The notes under the pieces were generated by a model. It was not told the DNA's origin, did no database searches, and worked only from the letters and a program-made list of their open reading frames with translations. This document shows, piece by piece, positions 22,155 to 30,277 of a stretch of 64,000 nt of DNA. The number at the start of each line of letters is the position of its first letter. The first letter of the stretch is position 1. Origin of the DNA: Betaproteobacteria bacterium. GTDB taxonomy: Bacteria > Pseudomonadota > Gammaproteobacteria > Burkholderiales > SG8-41. A program made the translations under genes and the position numbers. The DNA lies in NCBI GenBank assembly GCA_028292435.1, contig JAQGMI010000106.1:1-64000 (forward strand). Direction: 5' to 3'.

Positions 22155-23410
22155 CCACCGCAGCCGCCAGGCACAAAGTCGATCTTTCCGCAGCGCTCGA
22201 CATCAAGCGCATCCGCAGCGATTTTCCAATTCTGGACTTGAAAGTCGGCGGCAAGCCGCTCGTCTATCTGGACAATGCCGCTTCAAGCCAGATGCCGCAG
22301 CCGGTGATCGACCGGCTCGTGCGTTATCAGCAGACCGAGCACGCCAACATTCACCGCGGCGTGCATCACCTGTCGGAAGTCGCGACCGGCGCGTATGAAG
22401 AAGCGCGGCGCAAGGTCCAGCGCTTCATCAATGCGCGCGAGGAGCGCGAAGTGCTGTTCACGAGCGGGACGACCGAAGGCATCAATCTCGTGATGCACGG
22501 CTACGGCCGCAAGTTTATCGGCAAAGACGATGAGATCATCCTGACCACGCTCGAGCACCATTCGAATATCGTGCCCTGGCAGATGCTCGCCGAAGAGAAG
22601 GGCGCGAAGATTCGCGTCGTGCCGATCAACGATGCGGGCGAACTGCTCGTCGACGAATACGAAAAGCTGTTCAACGAGCATACGAAATTCGTCGGCGTGA
22701 TGCATGTATCGAACGCGCTCGGCACCATCAACCCGGTCAAGCATATGATTGACTTCGCGCATGCGCGCGGCGTGCCGGTGCTCGTCGACGGCGCGCAGGC
22801 GGCGCCGCACTTACCGGTCGATGTGCAGGCGCTCGATTGCGATTTTTATGCATTCTCCGGGCACAAATTGTGCGGCCCGACGGGTATCGGTATTTTGTAC
22901 GGCAAAGCGACAATTCTCGAGCGCATGCAGCCGTTCAAGGGCGGCGGCGACATGATCCTGTCCGTCACGTTCGAGAAGACGACGTACAACACGATTCCGC
23001 ATAAGTTTGAGGCCGGGACGCCGCCGATTGCCGCCGCGATCGGGCTGGGTGCGGCTGTCGATTACATTTCGGCCATCGGCATCGACAAAATTGCCAAGTA
23101 TGAAGTCGATTTGTTGAATTACGCGCAGGAACAGGTCAACGCAATGCCCGGCGTTCGCATCATCGGCACGTCCGAGAAAAAGGCAGCCGTGATGTCGTTT
23201 GCGATCGATGGCGTGCATCCGCACGACGTCGGCACGCTGCTGAACCAGGATGGAATCGCGATTCGCACGGGACACCATTGTGCGCAACCCGTGATGCAGC
23301 GCTTCAAGGTGCCGGCGACGTCGCGCGCTTCGTTTGCTTTCTATAACAGCATGTCGGAAGTCGATGCACTGATTGCCGGCATCCGCAATGTGCAAAAGGT
23401 GTTTGCGTAA
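22151..23410 (+). CDS. sufS: Cysteine desulfurase SufS (group II)
   Basis: This PLP enzyme of 419 residues supplies sulfur to SufU/SufB. The PLP lysine is in AFSGHKLCGPTG and the catalytic cysteine in RTGHHCAQPVM, on the short loop typical of group II enzymes, which need an activator (SufU or SufE). It opens with LDIKRIRSDFPIL and LVYLDNAASSQ. The TAA stop and the sufU ATG share one base (TAATG). Confidence 0.95.
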   Translation: MTTAAARHKVDLSAALDIKRIRSDFPILDLKVGGKPLVYLDNAASSQMPQPVIDRLVRYQQTEHANIHRGVHHLSEVATGAYEEARRKVQRFINAREEREVLFTSGTTEGINLVMHGYGRKFIGKDDEIILTTLEHHSNIVPWQMLAEEKGAKIRVVPINDAGELLVDEYEKLFNEHTKFVGVMHVSNALGTINPVKHMIDFAHARGVPVLVDGAQAAPHLPVDVQALDCDFYAFSGHKLCGPTGIGILYGKATILERMQPFKGGGDMILSVTFEKTTYNTIPHKFEAGTPPIAAAIGLGAAVDYISAIGIDKIAKYEVDLLNYAQEQVNAMPGVRIIGTSEKKAAVMSFAIDGVHPHDVGTLLNQDGIAIRTGHHCAQPVMQRFKVPATSRASFAFYNSMSEVDALIAGIRNVQKVFA

Positions 23411-23898
23411 TGGCCGACACTAAGGCGCTGTACCAGGAAGTGATCCTCGATCACAACAAGAAGCCGCGCAATTTCGGCGTGCTCGATGGCGCAACGCATA
23501 AAGCGGAAGGCCACAATCCACTGTGCGGCGACCACCTGACGCTGACGCTCAAACTCGACGGCGAGCGTTTGAACAACATCGCATTTACCGGCGAATCGTG
23601 CGCAATCTGCAAAGCCTCGGCGTCGATGATGACGGCGGCGGTCAAGGGCAAGGCGCGCGACGAAGCTGAAACGCTCGTGCATGAATTCCGCGACATGGCC
23701 ACCGGCGCGCTTCACGTTGAAGACCAGCCGCATCATCTCGGTCGGCTCACGGTTTTCGCCGGCGTGCGCGACCTGCCGACACGCGTCAAATGCGCGATCC
23801 TGCCGTGGCACACGCTGCACGCCGCACTGAATTCGGTTGCCGTCACTTCGACCGAAGCCGACGGCGATCCGATGCACGCACCGATGGGCGACGCCTGA
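23410..23898 (+). CDS. sufU: Zinc-type sulfur-transfer protein SufU
   Basis: SufU takes persulfide sulfur from SufS. The 162-residue protein is IscU-fold with C39, D41 (PLCGDH), C64 (GESCAIC) and C128 (RVKCAI), the Zn ligand set of SufU, and with the SufU insertion between the second and third ligand regions. The HscA-binding LPPVK motif of IscU is absent, in line with the lack of hscA/hscB here. It follows sufS directly. Confidence 0.93.
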   Translation: MADTKALYQEVILDHNKKPRNFGVLDGATHKAEGHNPLCGDHLTLTLKLDGERLNNIAFTGESCAICKASASMMTAAVKGKARDEAETLVHEFRDMATGALHVEDQPHHLGRLTVFAGVRDLPTRVKCAILPWHTLHAALNSVAVTSTEADGDPMHAPMGDA

Positions 23899-23899
23899 C

Positions 23900-24460
23900 A
23901 TGCCAAAGATCGCTGAAATCGAAGGCACGCCGAATCCGAACGCGATGAAGTTCATCCTCAAGGAGCCGTTGACCTGGGGAATCACGCGTTCGTACGACAA
24001 TGCCGGGCAGGCGAAGGACGATCCGCTCGCGAGCCAGCTGTTCGACATCGAGCACGTGACCAACGTGTTTTACGTCGATCACTGGATCACGGTTACGCAG
24101 GACGGCAGCGCCGACTGGCACGAATTGCAGCGCAAGCTCGCCGAGCCGATTCGCGCAGCGCCGGCCGCGGACGAGCAAACGGTCGCTGCAACCGCCGCTT
24201 CGACCGCAGCGATCGCCGACCTTACGCCGGCCGACCAGGGGCGTCTCGATCGCATCAACGAACTGCTCGACGAACAAATCCGACCGTACCTGCAGGGCGA
24301 CGGCGGCGACTTGTACGTGATGGGACTTTCGGGCAATACGCTATCGGTGCATTATCAAGGCGCATGCGGCAGTTGCCCGAGTTCGCTATCGGGAACGCTC
24401 GCCGGTATTGAAAACCTCGTGAAATCGATCGAGCCGGACATCGAAGTCATTGCCGTATAG
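23900..24460 (+). CDS. Nfu-type iron-sulfur carrier
   Basis: This 186-residue protein has an N-terminal Nfu domain (EIEGTPNPNAMKFILKEPL to about residue 90), an Ala-rich linker, and a C-terminal NifU-like domain with the CxxC motif GACGSCPSSL and the QGDGGDLYV block. It would carry [4Fe-4S] clusters to targets. The ATG at 23900 lies one base after the sufU stop; the frame is open 63 bases upstream but inside sufU. A terminator begins at its own stop codon, so it ends the operon. Confidence 0.9.
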   Translation: MPKIAEIEGTPNPNAMKFILKEPLTWGITRSYDNAGQAKDDPLASQLFDIEHVTNVFYVDHWITVTQDGSADWHELQRKLAEPIRAAPAADEQTVAATAASTAAIADLTPADQGRLDRINELLDEQIRPYLQGDGGDLYVMGLSGNTLSVHYQGACGSCPSSLSGTLAGIENLVKSIEPDIEVIAV

Positions 24461-24481
24461 GCGCAGGGCGCCAAAGTTTTT
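24460..24481 (+). terminator. Terminator of the isc-suf operon
   Basis: GGCGC and GCGCC pair around a three-base AGG loop, followed by AAAG and five T. The stem starts within the stop codon of the nfu gene. Confidence 0.65.
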
Positions 24482-24539
24482 CGTTAACGCAGGTGCCGCC
24501 CGGGTTTCGCGGCGTAAAAATAATAATCGAGGAGATTCG

Positions 24540-25544
24540 ATGGTTGCTGCCGGCAAATGGAGATCTGTTGCGCGCTGGTTCTCTGGCGCGATATGCGCAT
24601 CGTGCGCTTTGGCGTTCGCGGCCGTGGCGCTCGCCCAATATCCGACCAAACCGATTTTGGTCGTCGCTGGCTTCACCGCCGGCGGCGATGCCGATCTGGC
24701 TGCGCGCAATCTTGCCGCAATGATGCCCAAATACGCGGGCCAGAACGGCGTCGTGCTCAACAAGGTGGGCGCGAGCGGCGCCATCGCCTCCGAATACGTG
24801 AAGCGGGCGGTGCCCGACGGCTACACGATGCTGCTTGCGCGTGTCGGTAGCCAGGCAACGCTGCCGGCGTTGAAGCCGGACCTCTCGTACAAGTGGGACG
24901 ACTTCACCTTCCTCGGCTTGCTCGAACTGAATCCGTATGTGTGCGCGGTGCGCGCCGATTCGCCGTACAAGACTTTTGCCGAGCTGGTCGACGGCATCCG
25001 CAAAAATCCGGGCAAGCTCAAGTACAGCACCGCGGGCGTCGGCACCATCCATGAAATGGGCCCGCAGATGGTGTTCGACATTTTCAAGCTCGGTAAAGAT
25101 GCCGGGATCCAGGTCCCATACAAGGGCGGCGGCGATGCGACGGTCGCGCTGTTATCCGGCGAAGTCGACATCAACTGCACCAACATCGGCACCGCGCTTT
25201 CATTCATCAAGTCGGGACAGCTGCGAGCGGTGCTGACGACGACGCCCGAGCGCTACAAAGAAATTCCGAACGTGCCGACCGCCAAGGAGGTGGGCTATCC
25301 GCAACTCGAGCGCATCATCGGCTGGAGCGCGTTATACGGGCCGCCCAACATGGACCGCAAGCTGGTCGGCTATTGGGCCGACGTGCTGAAAAAGGTCGCG
25401 AGGGACCCGCAGTGGATTACCGCAACGGAGCGAAGCGGCTCGGTGCCGCGCATCCTGTCGCCCGACGAAACGGCGCGCTTCGTCAAAGAACAGTTCGAAA
25501 CCTACGACAAGCTCGGCAAGGCGATCGGCCTCGTCTTGAAATAA
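24540..25544 (+). CDS. TctC/Bug-type periplasmic binding protein 1
   Basis: This 334-residue protein has a Sec signal (residues 1-32, ending ALAFAAVALAQ) and then the tripartite tricarboxylate receptor domain: YPTKPILVVAGFTAGGDADLAAR, the buried-ligand loop DGYTMLL, VPYKGGGDATVALLSGEVD, and the C-terminal RDPQW helix. Such proteins bind small carboxylates or related solutes. No TctA/TctB membrane genes are near. The ATG at 24540 has CGAGGAG six bases upstream. The glycine/aspartate first loop (AGGDADL) differs from the usual PGGxTD, so its ligand may differ from those of the other five. Confidence 0.9.
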   Translation: MVAAGKWRSVARWFSGAICASCALAFAAVALAQYPTKPILVVAGFTAGGDADLAARNLAAMMPKYAGQNGVVLNKVGASGAIASEYVKRAVPDGYTMLLARVGSQATLPALKPDLSYKWDDFTFLGLLELNPYVCAVRADSPYKTFAELVDGIRKNPGKLKYSTAGVGTIHEMGPQMVFDIFKLGKDAGIQVPYKGGGDATVALLSGEVDINCTNIGTALSFIKSGQLRAVLTTTPERYKEIPNVPTAKEVGYPQLERIIGWSALYGPPNMDRKLVGYWADVLKKVARDPQWITATERSGSVPRILSPDETARFVKEQFETYDKLGKAIGLVLK

Positions 25545-25558
25545 TTGTGGCGGAATAG

Positions 25559-26614
25559 CTGGACACGCTTACTCATGCGCTCTCCGGCGCGCTGCTCGCG
25601 CGTGCGACCGCGCCGCGCGAACCAGTGCCGGGCGGCTTGTCGTTGCGTGCCCGTCTCGCACTCGGCTTTGTTGCGGCGGCCTTCCCGGACAGCGACATCA
25701 TCGTCACGCCGCTGGCGCCGCTCGCTTATCTACACAATCACCGGGGCGTTACGCACTCATTGCTGATGCTGCCGCTGTGGGCGGCGCTGTTAGGCATTGC
25801 TTGCGCGTGGCTGCTGTGGCGGCAACCCCGGCACTGGCGCAGTTGCGCGTTAATGGCCGCGCTTGGCCTCGGCGCGCATATCGTCGCAGATCTCATTACG
25901 CCTTACGGCACCATGATATTCGCGCCGGTTTCGGATGTTCGCTACGCGTGGTCGACGACGTTCATCATCGACCTGTGGTTTACCGGCATCATTCTCAGCG
26001 GCCTTGTCGCGTGCGGCGTCTGGCGCAAGACGCGGCTGCCGGCGGTCATCGCCTTGGCGGTACTCGTCGCCTATGTGGGATTTCAGTGGCTGCAGCGCCA
26101 GCGCGCGCTCGATTTCGGCGAAGCGCATGCGCGCGCTGCCGGCTATACGCAATATCAGGTGGATGCTGTGCCGCAGCCGCCACTGCCGTTCAACTGGAAT
26201 GTATTCGTGACCGATGCCGCGAATCAGCATTACAGCCTCGTCAGCCTGCTGCGGCGTGAGGCGCCGGAGCCGCTCGCGGCGGATGCCGGTTTTCTCACAC
26301 GAGTAAACGCCCCGTACATGCCGACGCAGCTCGCGGTATGGATTACGGCGCCGAGATACGGGAGCAGCGCGGATGACCAGTCGTTTGCACATGAAGCATG
26401 GGAGCATCCGAAGTTCGAGTTCTATCGCTGGTTTTCGGCGCATCCAGCGCTTTATCGAATCGACCGTGGCACCTCGCCGTGCGTGTGGTTCGAGGACTTG
26501 CGCTTTTTTACGCCGGGGCGCGGGCACATGCCATTTCGCTTTGGCATGTGCCGTGAAGCTGAAAACTGGCGAGCTTACCGCCTGACCGACTTCGGACGCG
26601 AGGCAGTCAATTGA
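25559..26614 (+). CDS. Membrane-bound metal-dependent hydrolase (YbcI/DUF457 type), probable CTG start
   Basis: These 351 residues include about four to five membrane segments in the first 190, followed by a soluble C-terminal domain. The family begins MDxLTHALxGALxARA; here the frame reads (CTG)DTLTHALSGALLARATAP, immediately after an in-frame TAG. The conserved N-terminus, with its likely metal-binding His, therefore requires initiation at CTG 25559 (or a mutated start). A GTG at 25625 would lose it. HNHRGVTHSLLMLPL and GAHIVADLITPYGT carry further conserved His/Asp residues. The substrate is unknown. Confidence 0.78.
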   Translation: MDTLTHALSGALLARATAPREPVPGGLSLRARLALGFVAAAFPDSDIIVTPLAPLAYLHNHRGVTHSLLMLPLWAALLGIACAWLLWRQPRHWRSCALMAALGLGAHIVADLITPYGTMIFAPVSDVRYAWSTTFIIDLWFTGIILSGLVACGVWRKTRLPAVIALAVLVAYVGFQWLQRQRALDFGEAHARAAGYTQYQVDAVPQPPLPFNWNVFVTDAANQHYSLVSLLRREAPEPLAADAGFLTRVNAPYMPTQLAVWITAPRYGSSADDQSFAHEAWEHPKFEFYRWFSAHPALYRIDRGTSPCVWFEDLRFFTPGRGHMPFRFGMCREAENWRAYRLTDFGREAVN

Positions 26615-26690
26615 AAGGATCGTGCGCCCAGCGGTAGCAGACTGCGCTGAGACCAGGTCGTGCTGCGGCGGCATACCAGCCGGATCCTTT
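26614..26690. repeat. Inverted repeat AAAGGATC ... GATCCTTT between convergent genes
   Basis: Perfect eight-base arms at 26614-26621 and 26683-26690 enclose 61 bases. The left arm overlaps the hydrolase stop codon, and the next gene (TPR protein, minus strand) ends 16 bases further on. It could be a bidirectional terminator without a T-run or a small structured RNA. Confidence 0.4.
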
Positions 26691-26705
26691 AGCGGAGTCT
26701 CTTGC

Positions 26706-28169
26706 CTATCTTGATCCGGTAATGAAGCGATGAATCAGACGAGAGAGTCGCGCTTGCAGCGGCTGTTGCGCCGATCGAAACTCTTTTTCGACGGCGTCCG
26801 CGATTTCATCGACTACGCTCTCCCAATCGCGTTGTCGCTGGTTAAAAATTCTCATAGTCGGATACCAAGGGGAATCATCGCGTCCGAGCATCCACCGCCA
26901 TTCGCTTCCGGTGCGATTAAGTAGCCAAACCGGTTTATCCAGGGCGCCCGCCAGATGCGCTACAGCGGTATCGACGCTGATCACGAGGTCCAGTTGTTCG
27001 ATAAGCGCTGCCGTTTCCAAGAGATCGGTACATTCGTCAATCCAGTCGATGAGTCCTGGTGGCGCAGGCATTTGTGGCGGGGACGCATCGCGGTCTTTTT
27101 GCAGCGAGATGAGGCTTATTCCCCGCATCTCGAGCAGCGGTTCGAAGCTCGCGATCGAAACGCTGCGCCTTGGGTCAGCCTGTGTTTTCTTGCCTCCGGC
27201 CCAGACCAGGCCGATTCGCGGCGATGCGAGTGCAGCAACACGGGCAGACCAACGCCGGCGCTGCTCGCCCGGTATCTTCAGATACGGCGTCCGACCCGGT
27301 ATAGTGTCCAGGCGAGTGCCGAGGGCGAGCGGCAGGCTCATCGTCGGACACTGCAAATCAATACGTTCGCGCCAGTCGCATGAATATGCGTCAACAATGA
27401 CCTCATCCACTTCCTTGCAGGTTTGCACCAAGCGGACGAGTGCGGGCTCGCAGCATACCGTCAGACGGCCGACGCCTAAGCTGCGTATCTGCGGCAGGTA
27501 ACGCAGCATCATCAACGTATCTCCGAGGCCTTGTTCGGTCCAGAGCAGTAGGCGTTTTCCCTGCATTGGCGCGCCGCGCCAGCTTGGAATGCCGGCGAGC
27601 TGGTCCAGCATTTGCCGGGTGTCGCCACCTGCATGCAAAGCGGTGCGCTCCAGGCGGCTTTCATAGAGCTCCAATCCTGTCGCATAGTCGCCACGCAGCA
27701 GGCACAACAATCCTAGATTGACTCTGCTTAGAGGCGATGATGGGTCAAGGCTGACGGCGGCGCGAAAAGATTTGTCCGCGGCGTCCAATTGCTCGAGCCT
27801 CTGCAGCGCGTTGCCCAGATTGTTATGCGCTGCGGGAAAATTCGGCTTGAGTTTTACGGCTTCCTCGCAGCAGCGTCGCGCGTCGTCCGGGCGGCTGGTT
27901 TTGTTATACGCTTCGCCCAGATTGCTCAGGATAACGGCATTGCCAGGCGACAGTTCGTTCGCCGTTTCAATTAATTCGACCGCATAGGCGTGCCGGCCGG
28001 TCTGCAATGAGATCAGCCCCAGCAGATGCAGTGCTTCGGCATGCGCCGGTTCTTCGTCCAGTATCCGCAGGTAAATTGCTTCCGCTTCCGCCAACCGGCC
28101 AGCCTGATGGCGCTGCACTGCGTATTGCAGCGCATGGGGAATTTCATTGCTGGTCAAAGGCGTTTCCAT
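26706..28169 (-). CDS. TPR-repeat protein with GT9-like glycosyltransferase domain
   Basis: From the ATG at 28169 (METPLTSNEIPHALQ) the protein has 487 residues. The N-terminal half holds about five TPR units (AEAIYLRILDEEPAHAEALHLLGLISLQTGR and following, to about residue 200). The C-terminal half has LLLWTEQGLGDTLMMLRYL, RIGLVWAGGKKTQADPRRSV and DLVISVDTAVAHLAGALDKPVWLL, which match heptosyltransferase-like (GT9) folds. Such TPR-glycosyltransferases are frequent near flagellar or surface glycan genes. The frame is open to 28292, but that part runs into the spacer. It is last in the minus-strand glycan block. Acceptor and sugar are unknown. Confidence 0.8.
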   Translation of the reverse strand: METPLTSNEIPHALQYAVQRHQAGRLAEAEAIYLRILDEEPAHAEALHLLGLISLQTGRHAYAVELIETANELSPGNAVILSNLGEAYNKTSRPDDARRCCEEAVKLKPNFPAAHNNLGNALQRLEQLDAADKSFRAAVSLDPSSPLSRVNLGLLCLLRGDYATGLELYESRLERTALHAGGDTRQMLDQLAGIPSWRGAPMQGKRLLLWTEQGLGDTLMMLRYLPQIRSLGVGRLTVCCEPALVRLVQTCKEVDEVIVDAYSCDWRERIDLQCPTMSLPLALGTRLDTIPGRTPYLKIPGEQRRRWSARVAALASPRIGLVWAGGKKTQADPRRSVSIASFEPLLEMRGISLISLQKDRDASPPQMPAPPGLIDWIDECTDLLETAALIEQLDLVISVDTAVAHLAGALDKPVWLLNRTGSEWRWMLGRDDSPWYPTMRIFNQRQRDWESVVDEIADAVEKEFRSAQQPLQARLSRLIHRFITGSR

Positions 28170-28221
28170 GCCATGCTTTCGCTGCTTTTCTCCGGCACGG
28201 TTTACCCAGATTGCCTGGTGG

Positions 28222-29544
28222 TCAATGATGTCGGCGCCAGGCAAAAAACGGCTGGATAGGCGGTTTGTTCTCGCTCCATTGCAGGGTGGCAAGGTCGGCC
28301 AAGTTCACAATGCGTTGCACGAACGCTGCTTGCGGATAGAGCTCGCGAAATCGCATGCCGAATGCGAGGCCCAGTTCGAGATATTCGTCGGGGCGGGCAA
28401 TGGCATCGGCCACTCGGGACTCGATCGCCTGCGGCTCAAACTCGAACGTGAGTTTTTCGAATTCGGGAAAGCTGTCTTTCAACCAAGCCTGGCGGTTGGT
28501 CAGTACCGTCGCGAACGAACCGGCGGCGCGCTGAACCCGGTCATGCGGGAATGTATCTGTATTAGGCGACATGTCGATGATGCCGAGTTCATCGGCAAAC
28601 ACCCGCTGGGTGGATGCGAAGTCCTGGCCTTTCACCCACTGCGCCTGCCGGCCAGAAAAATCGACGTGGTTCCAGGAGTCGCCCTGAACGATGACCGGCA
28701 GGTCCAATATGGATTCAGCGATCATCCGGCTTTTAATGCGCCTGAGGTAATCGTCGAGCTGCGCCGAAAAAAAGACCACGAGGTCTCGCGCCGAATCGGG
28801 GTCGATGGAATTTGCGCCCAGGAAAGTCGCGACGAAATCACCGATATACAGAATGCCTGGCCGGCAGCCAGGCCCGGTAATTTCTTCAGCCATGCTGACG
28901 AGCATGCGGGCGATGGAGGCGGGCAGGTATTCCTGCCACCTTCGCGTGAGTTCGGAGGGTGAATTACCGTTCTTGATAAAAACGAGTTTTCCCTTCCGAC
29001 GCGCCGATAGATTCACCTTGCTTCGCTCGATGGGGGCCAGAGGCAGCGGAGGTATCTGCGTCATAAGCGCACGTGCGTCGGGAATCCAGCGGCGCCTGAA
29101 ATGCATGAACTCCGTTCCGTGATAGAGATTGACCGCGTTGTGGGGAATATCGCGGTGATAATCGACAAAATAGGCCGGCAGGTCGCCATGAAATTTCAGC
29201 AGGGGTACGCGGAAATATTCCCAAGCGTTCGTTGCCTGACGGTCGATTTTCGCGGGGCGGCGACCGGATGCGAGCATGCGGACCTTTCCCCAGGCACTTT
29301 GCGTTTGTTGCTTCGGTCCAAGCATGACGGAAAGGCCCTGACCTATGCCCAGCCAGGTCATGGCAAAGCTAACCTGACCGGCTGAAAGTAGCTTGACAGC
29401 ACGCTGCAGATCCGCCGGTTCAGGCGTGACGTGCACCATCGAGAGTCCGGCGGACGACAGTGCAGCGCCCCATTCGGCAATGAGCCCGCTGATCGCATCA
29501 TTCGAGCTCTGGCCGGAAAACGCAATGACGATATTTTTTTTCAT
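28222..29544 (-). CDS. Unrecognised cytoplasmic protein in glycan block, possibly glycosyltransferase-like
   Basis: These 440 residues have no signal peptide or membrane segment. The N-terminus, MKKNIVIAFSGQSSND, looks like a first Rossmann strand with a Gly-rich turn. The C-terminus, LELGLAFGMRFRELYPQAAFVQRIVNLADL, resembles the closing helix of CgeB/GT4-like transferases (cf. FGRRFREhYs). I cannot name a family with confidence. It lies between the hexapeptide acyltransferase and the TPR-glycosyltransferase on the same strand, which suggests a glycan role. GC content and codon use look lower than the neighbours. Confidence 0.7.
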   Translation of the reverse strand: MKKNIVIAFSGQSSNDAISGLIAEWGAALSSAGLSMVHVTPEPADLQRAVKLLSAGQVSFAMTWLGIGQGLSVMLGPKQQTQSAWGKVRMLASGRRPAKIDRQATNAWEYFRVPLLKFHGDLPAYFVDYHRDIPHNAVNLYHGTEFMHFRRRWIPDARALMTQIPPLPLAPIERSKVNLSARRKGKLVFIKNGNSPSELTRRWQEYLPASIARMLVSMAEEITGPGCRPGILYIGDFVATFLGANSIDPDSARDLVVFFSAQLDDYLRRIKSRMIAESILDLPVIVQGDSWNHVDFSGRQAQWVKGQDFASTQRVFADELGIIDMSPNTDTFPHDRVQRAAGSFATVLTNRQAWLKDSFPEFEKLTFEFEPQAIESRVADAIARPDEYLELGLAFGMRFRELYPQAAFVQRIVNLADLATLQWSENKPPIQPFFAWRRHH

Positions 29545-29624
29545 TTACGTGGAAGAGCGGATATAACGGACCCAAATTCGAGATCTGAAACCGCGGATCA
29601 TATGCAGCAATGTCATTGCCGATT

Positions 29625-30233
29625 TCAGTTTCCGGACCGGCCAAGTTCATGTAAGAGTTGCTGTTCCAGATCGAGAACGGTCTTTGATCTCCCTTTTAGG
29701 CGTTTTACCGGAATCCCGAAGTACACCCCCCAGCTGCCCAGGCTTTTAGTAACGAGCGACAGCGCACCCACCGAGCATCCTTCGCCGATATCGACTTTCG
29801 GCAGGATCACGGTCTGTGAACCTACGATGACGTGTTTTCGTAGTACTACTTTTCCCCGCCGCACACTCTTGTATTTTTCCGGCACGGTGGGATTGGTAAG
29901 ATGCCCGCCCATATAATCATCGGTGCGGCTGTAGATATGGACCCCCTGAGACAAGCCGGAAAAGTCCCCTAGAACGATGCCGTCGCCCGCTGCCAGGTAA
30001 CAGTGCGAACCGATGTGAACGAAGGACCCGATTTCGATAAAACCGGTGCCGGCTGCCACTATTGAAGTGAAACCGTCAATGCGGACATTGCTGCCGATCT
30101 CGATCCGCTCCAAGCCGATGATCGTGCAGTTTTTGGCGATCTTTACGTTTTTCCCAATTTTGCTGAGCCCCGCGTCGCGCAGATCGGTCTCCGTGTAATA
30201 ACCCGGATCAAAGGGATTGATCATAGGCGCCAT
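29625..30233 (-). CDS. Hexapeptide-repeat (LbH) acyltransferase
   Basis: From the ATG at 30233 (MAPMINPFDPGYYTETDL) there are 202 residues of left-handed beta-helix: IGKNVKIAKNCTIIGLERIEIGSNVRIDGFTSI, then IEIGSFVHIGSHCYLAAGDGIVLGDFSGLSQGVHIYSRTDDY and VIVGSQTVILPKVDIGEGCSVGALSLVTKS. The catalytic-site histidine region (FVHIGSH) and the closing GIPVKRLKGR follow the O-acetyltransferase pattern of galactoside/sugar acetyltransferases. Encoded 44 bases after a DegT aminotransferase, it probably acylates an amino sugar or a glycan residue. The frame is open to 30473 inside the upstream gene, so the start is by context. Confidence 0.82.
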   Translation of the reverse strand: MAPMINPFDPGYYTETDLRDAGLSKIGKNVKIAKNCTIIGLERIEIGSNVRIDGFTSIVAAGTGFIEIGSFVHIGSHCYLAAGDGIVLGDFSGLSQGVHIYSRTDDYMGGHLTNPTVPEKYKSVRRGKVVLRKHVIVGSQTVILPKVDIGEGCSVGALSLVTKSLGSWGVYFGIPVKRLKGRSKTVLDLEQQLLHELGRSGN

Positions 30234-30277
30234 TTGCCGGTCTGCCAGCAGCGCGGATCGGCGCGGACTCGCTCCAG

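Noticed and set aside
26615..26692. tRNA-like stretch (GCGCCCAGCGGTAGCAG inside an inverted repeat)
   Set aside because: No T-arm (GTTCGAATC type) and no proper anticodon arm, so it is not a tRNA.
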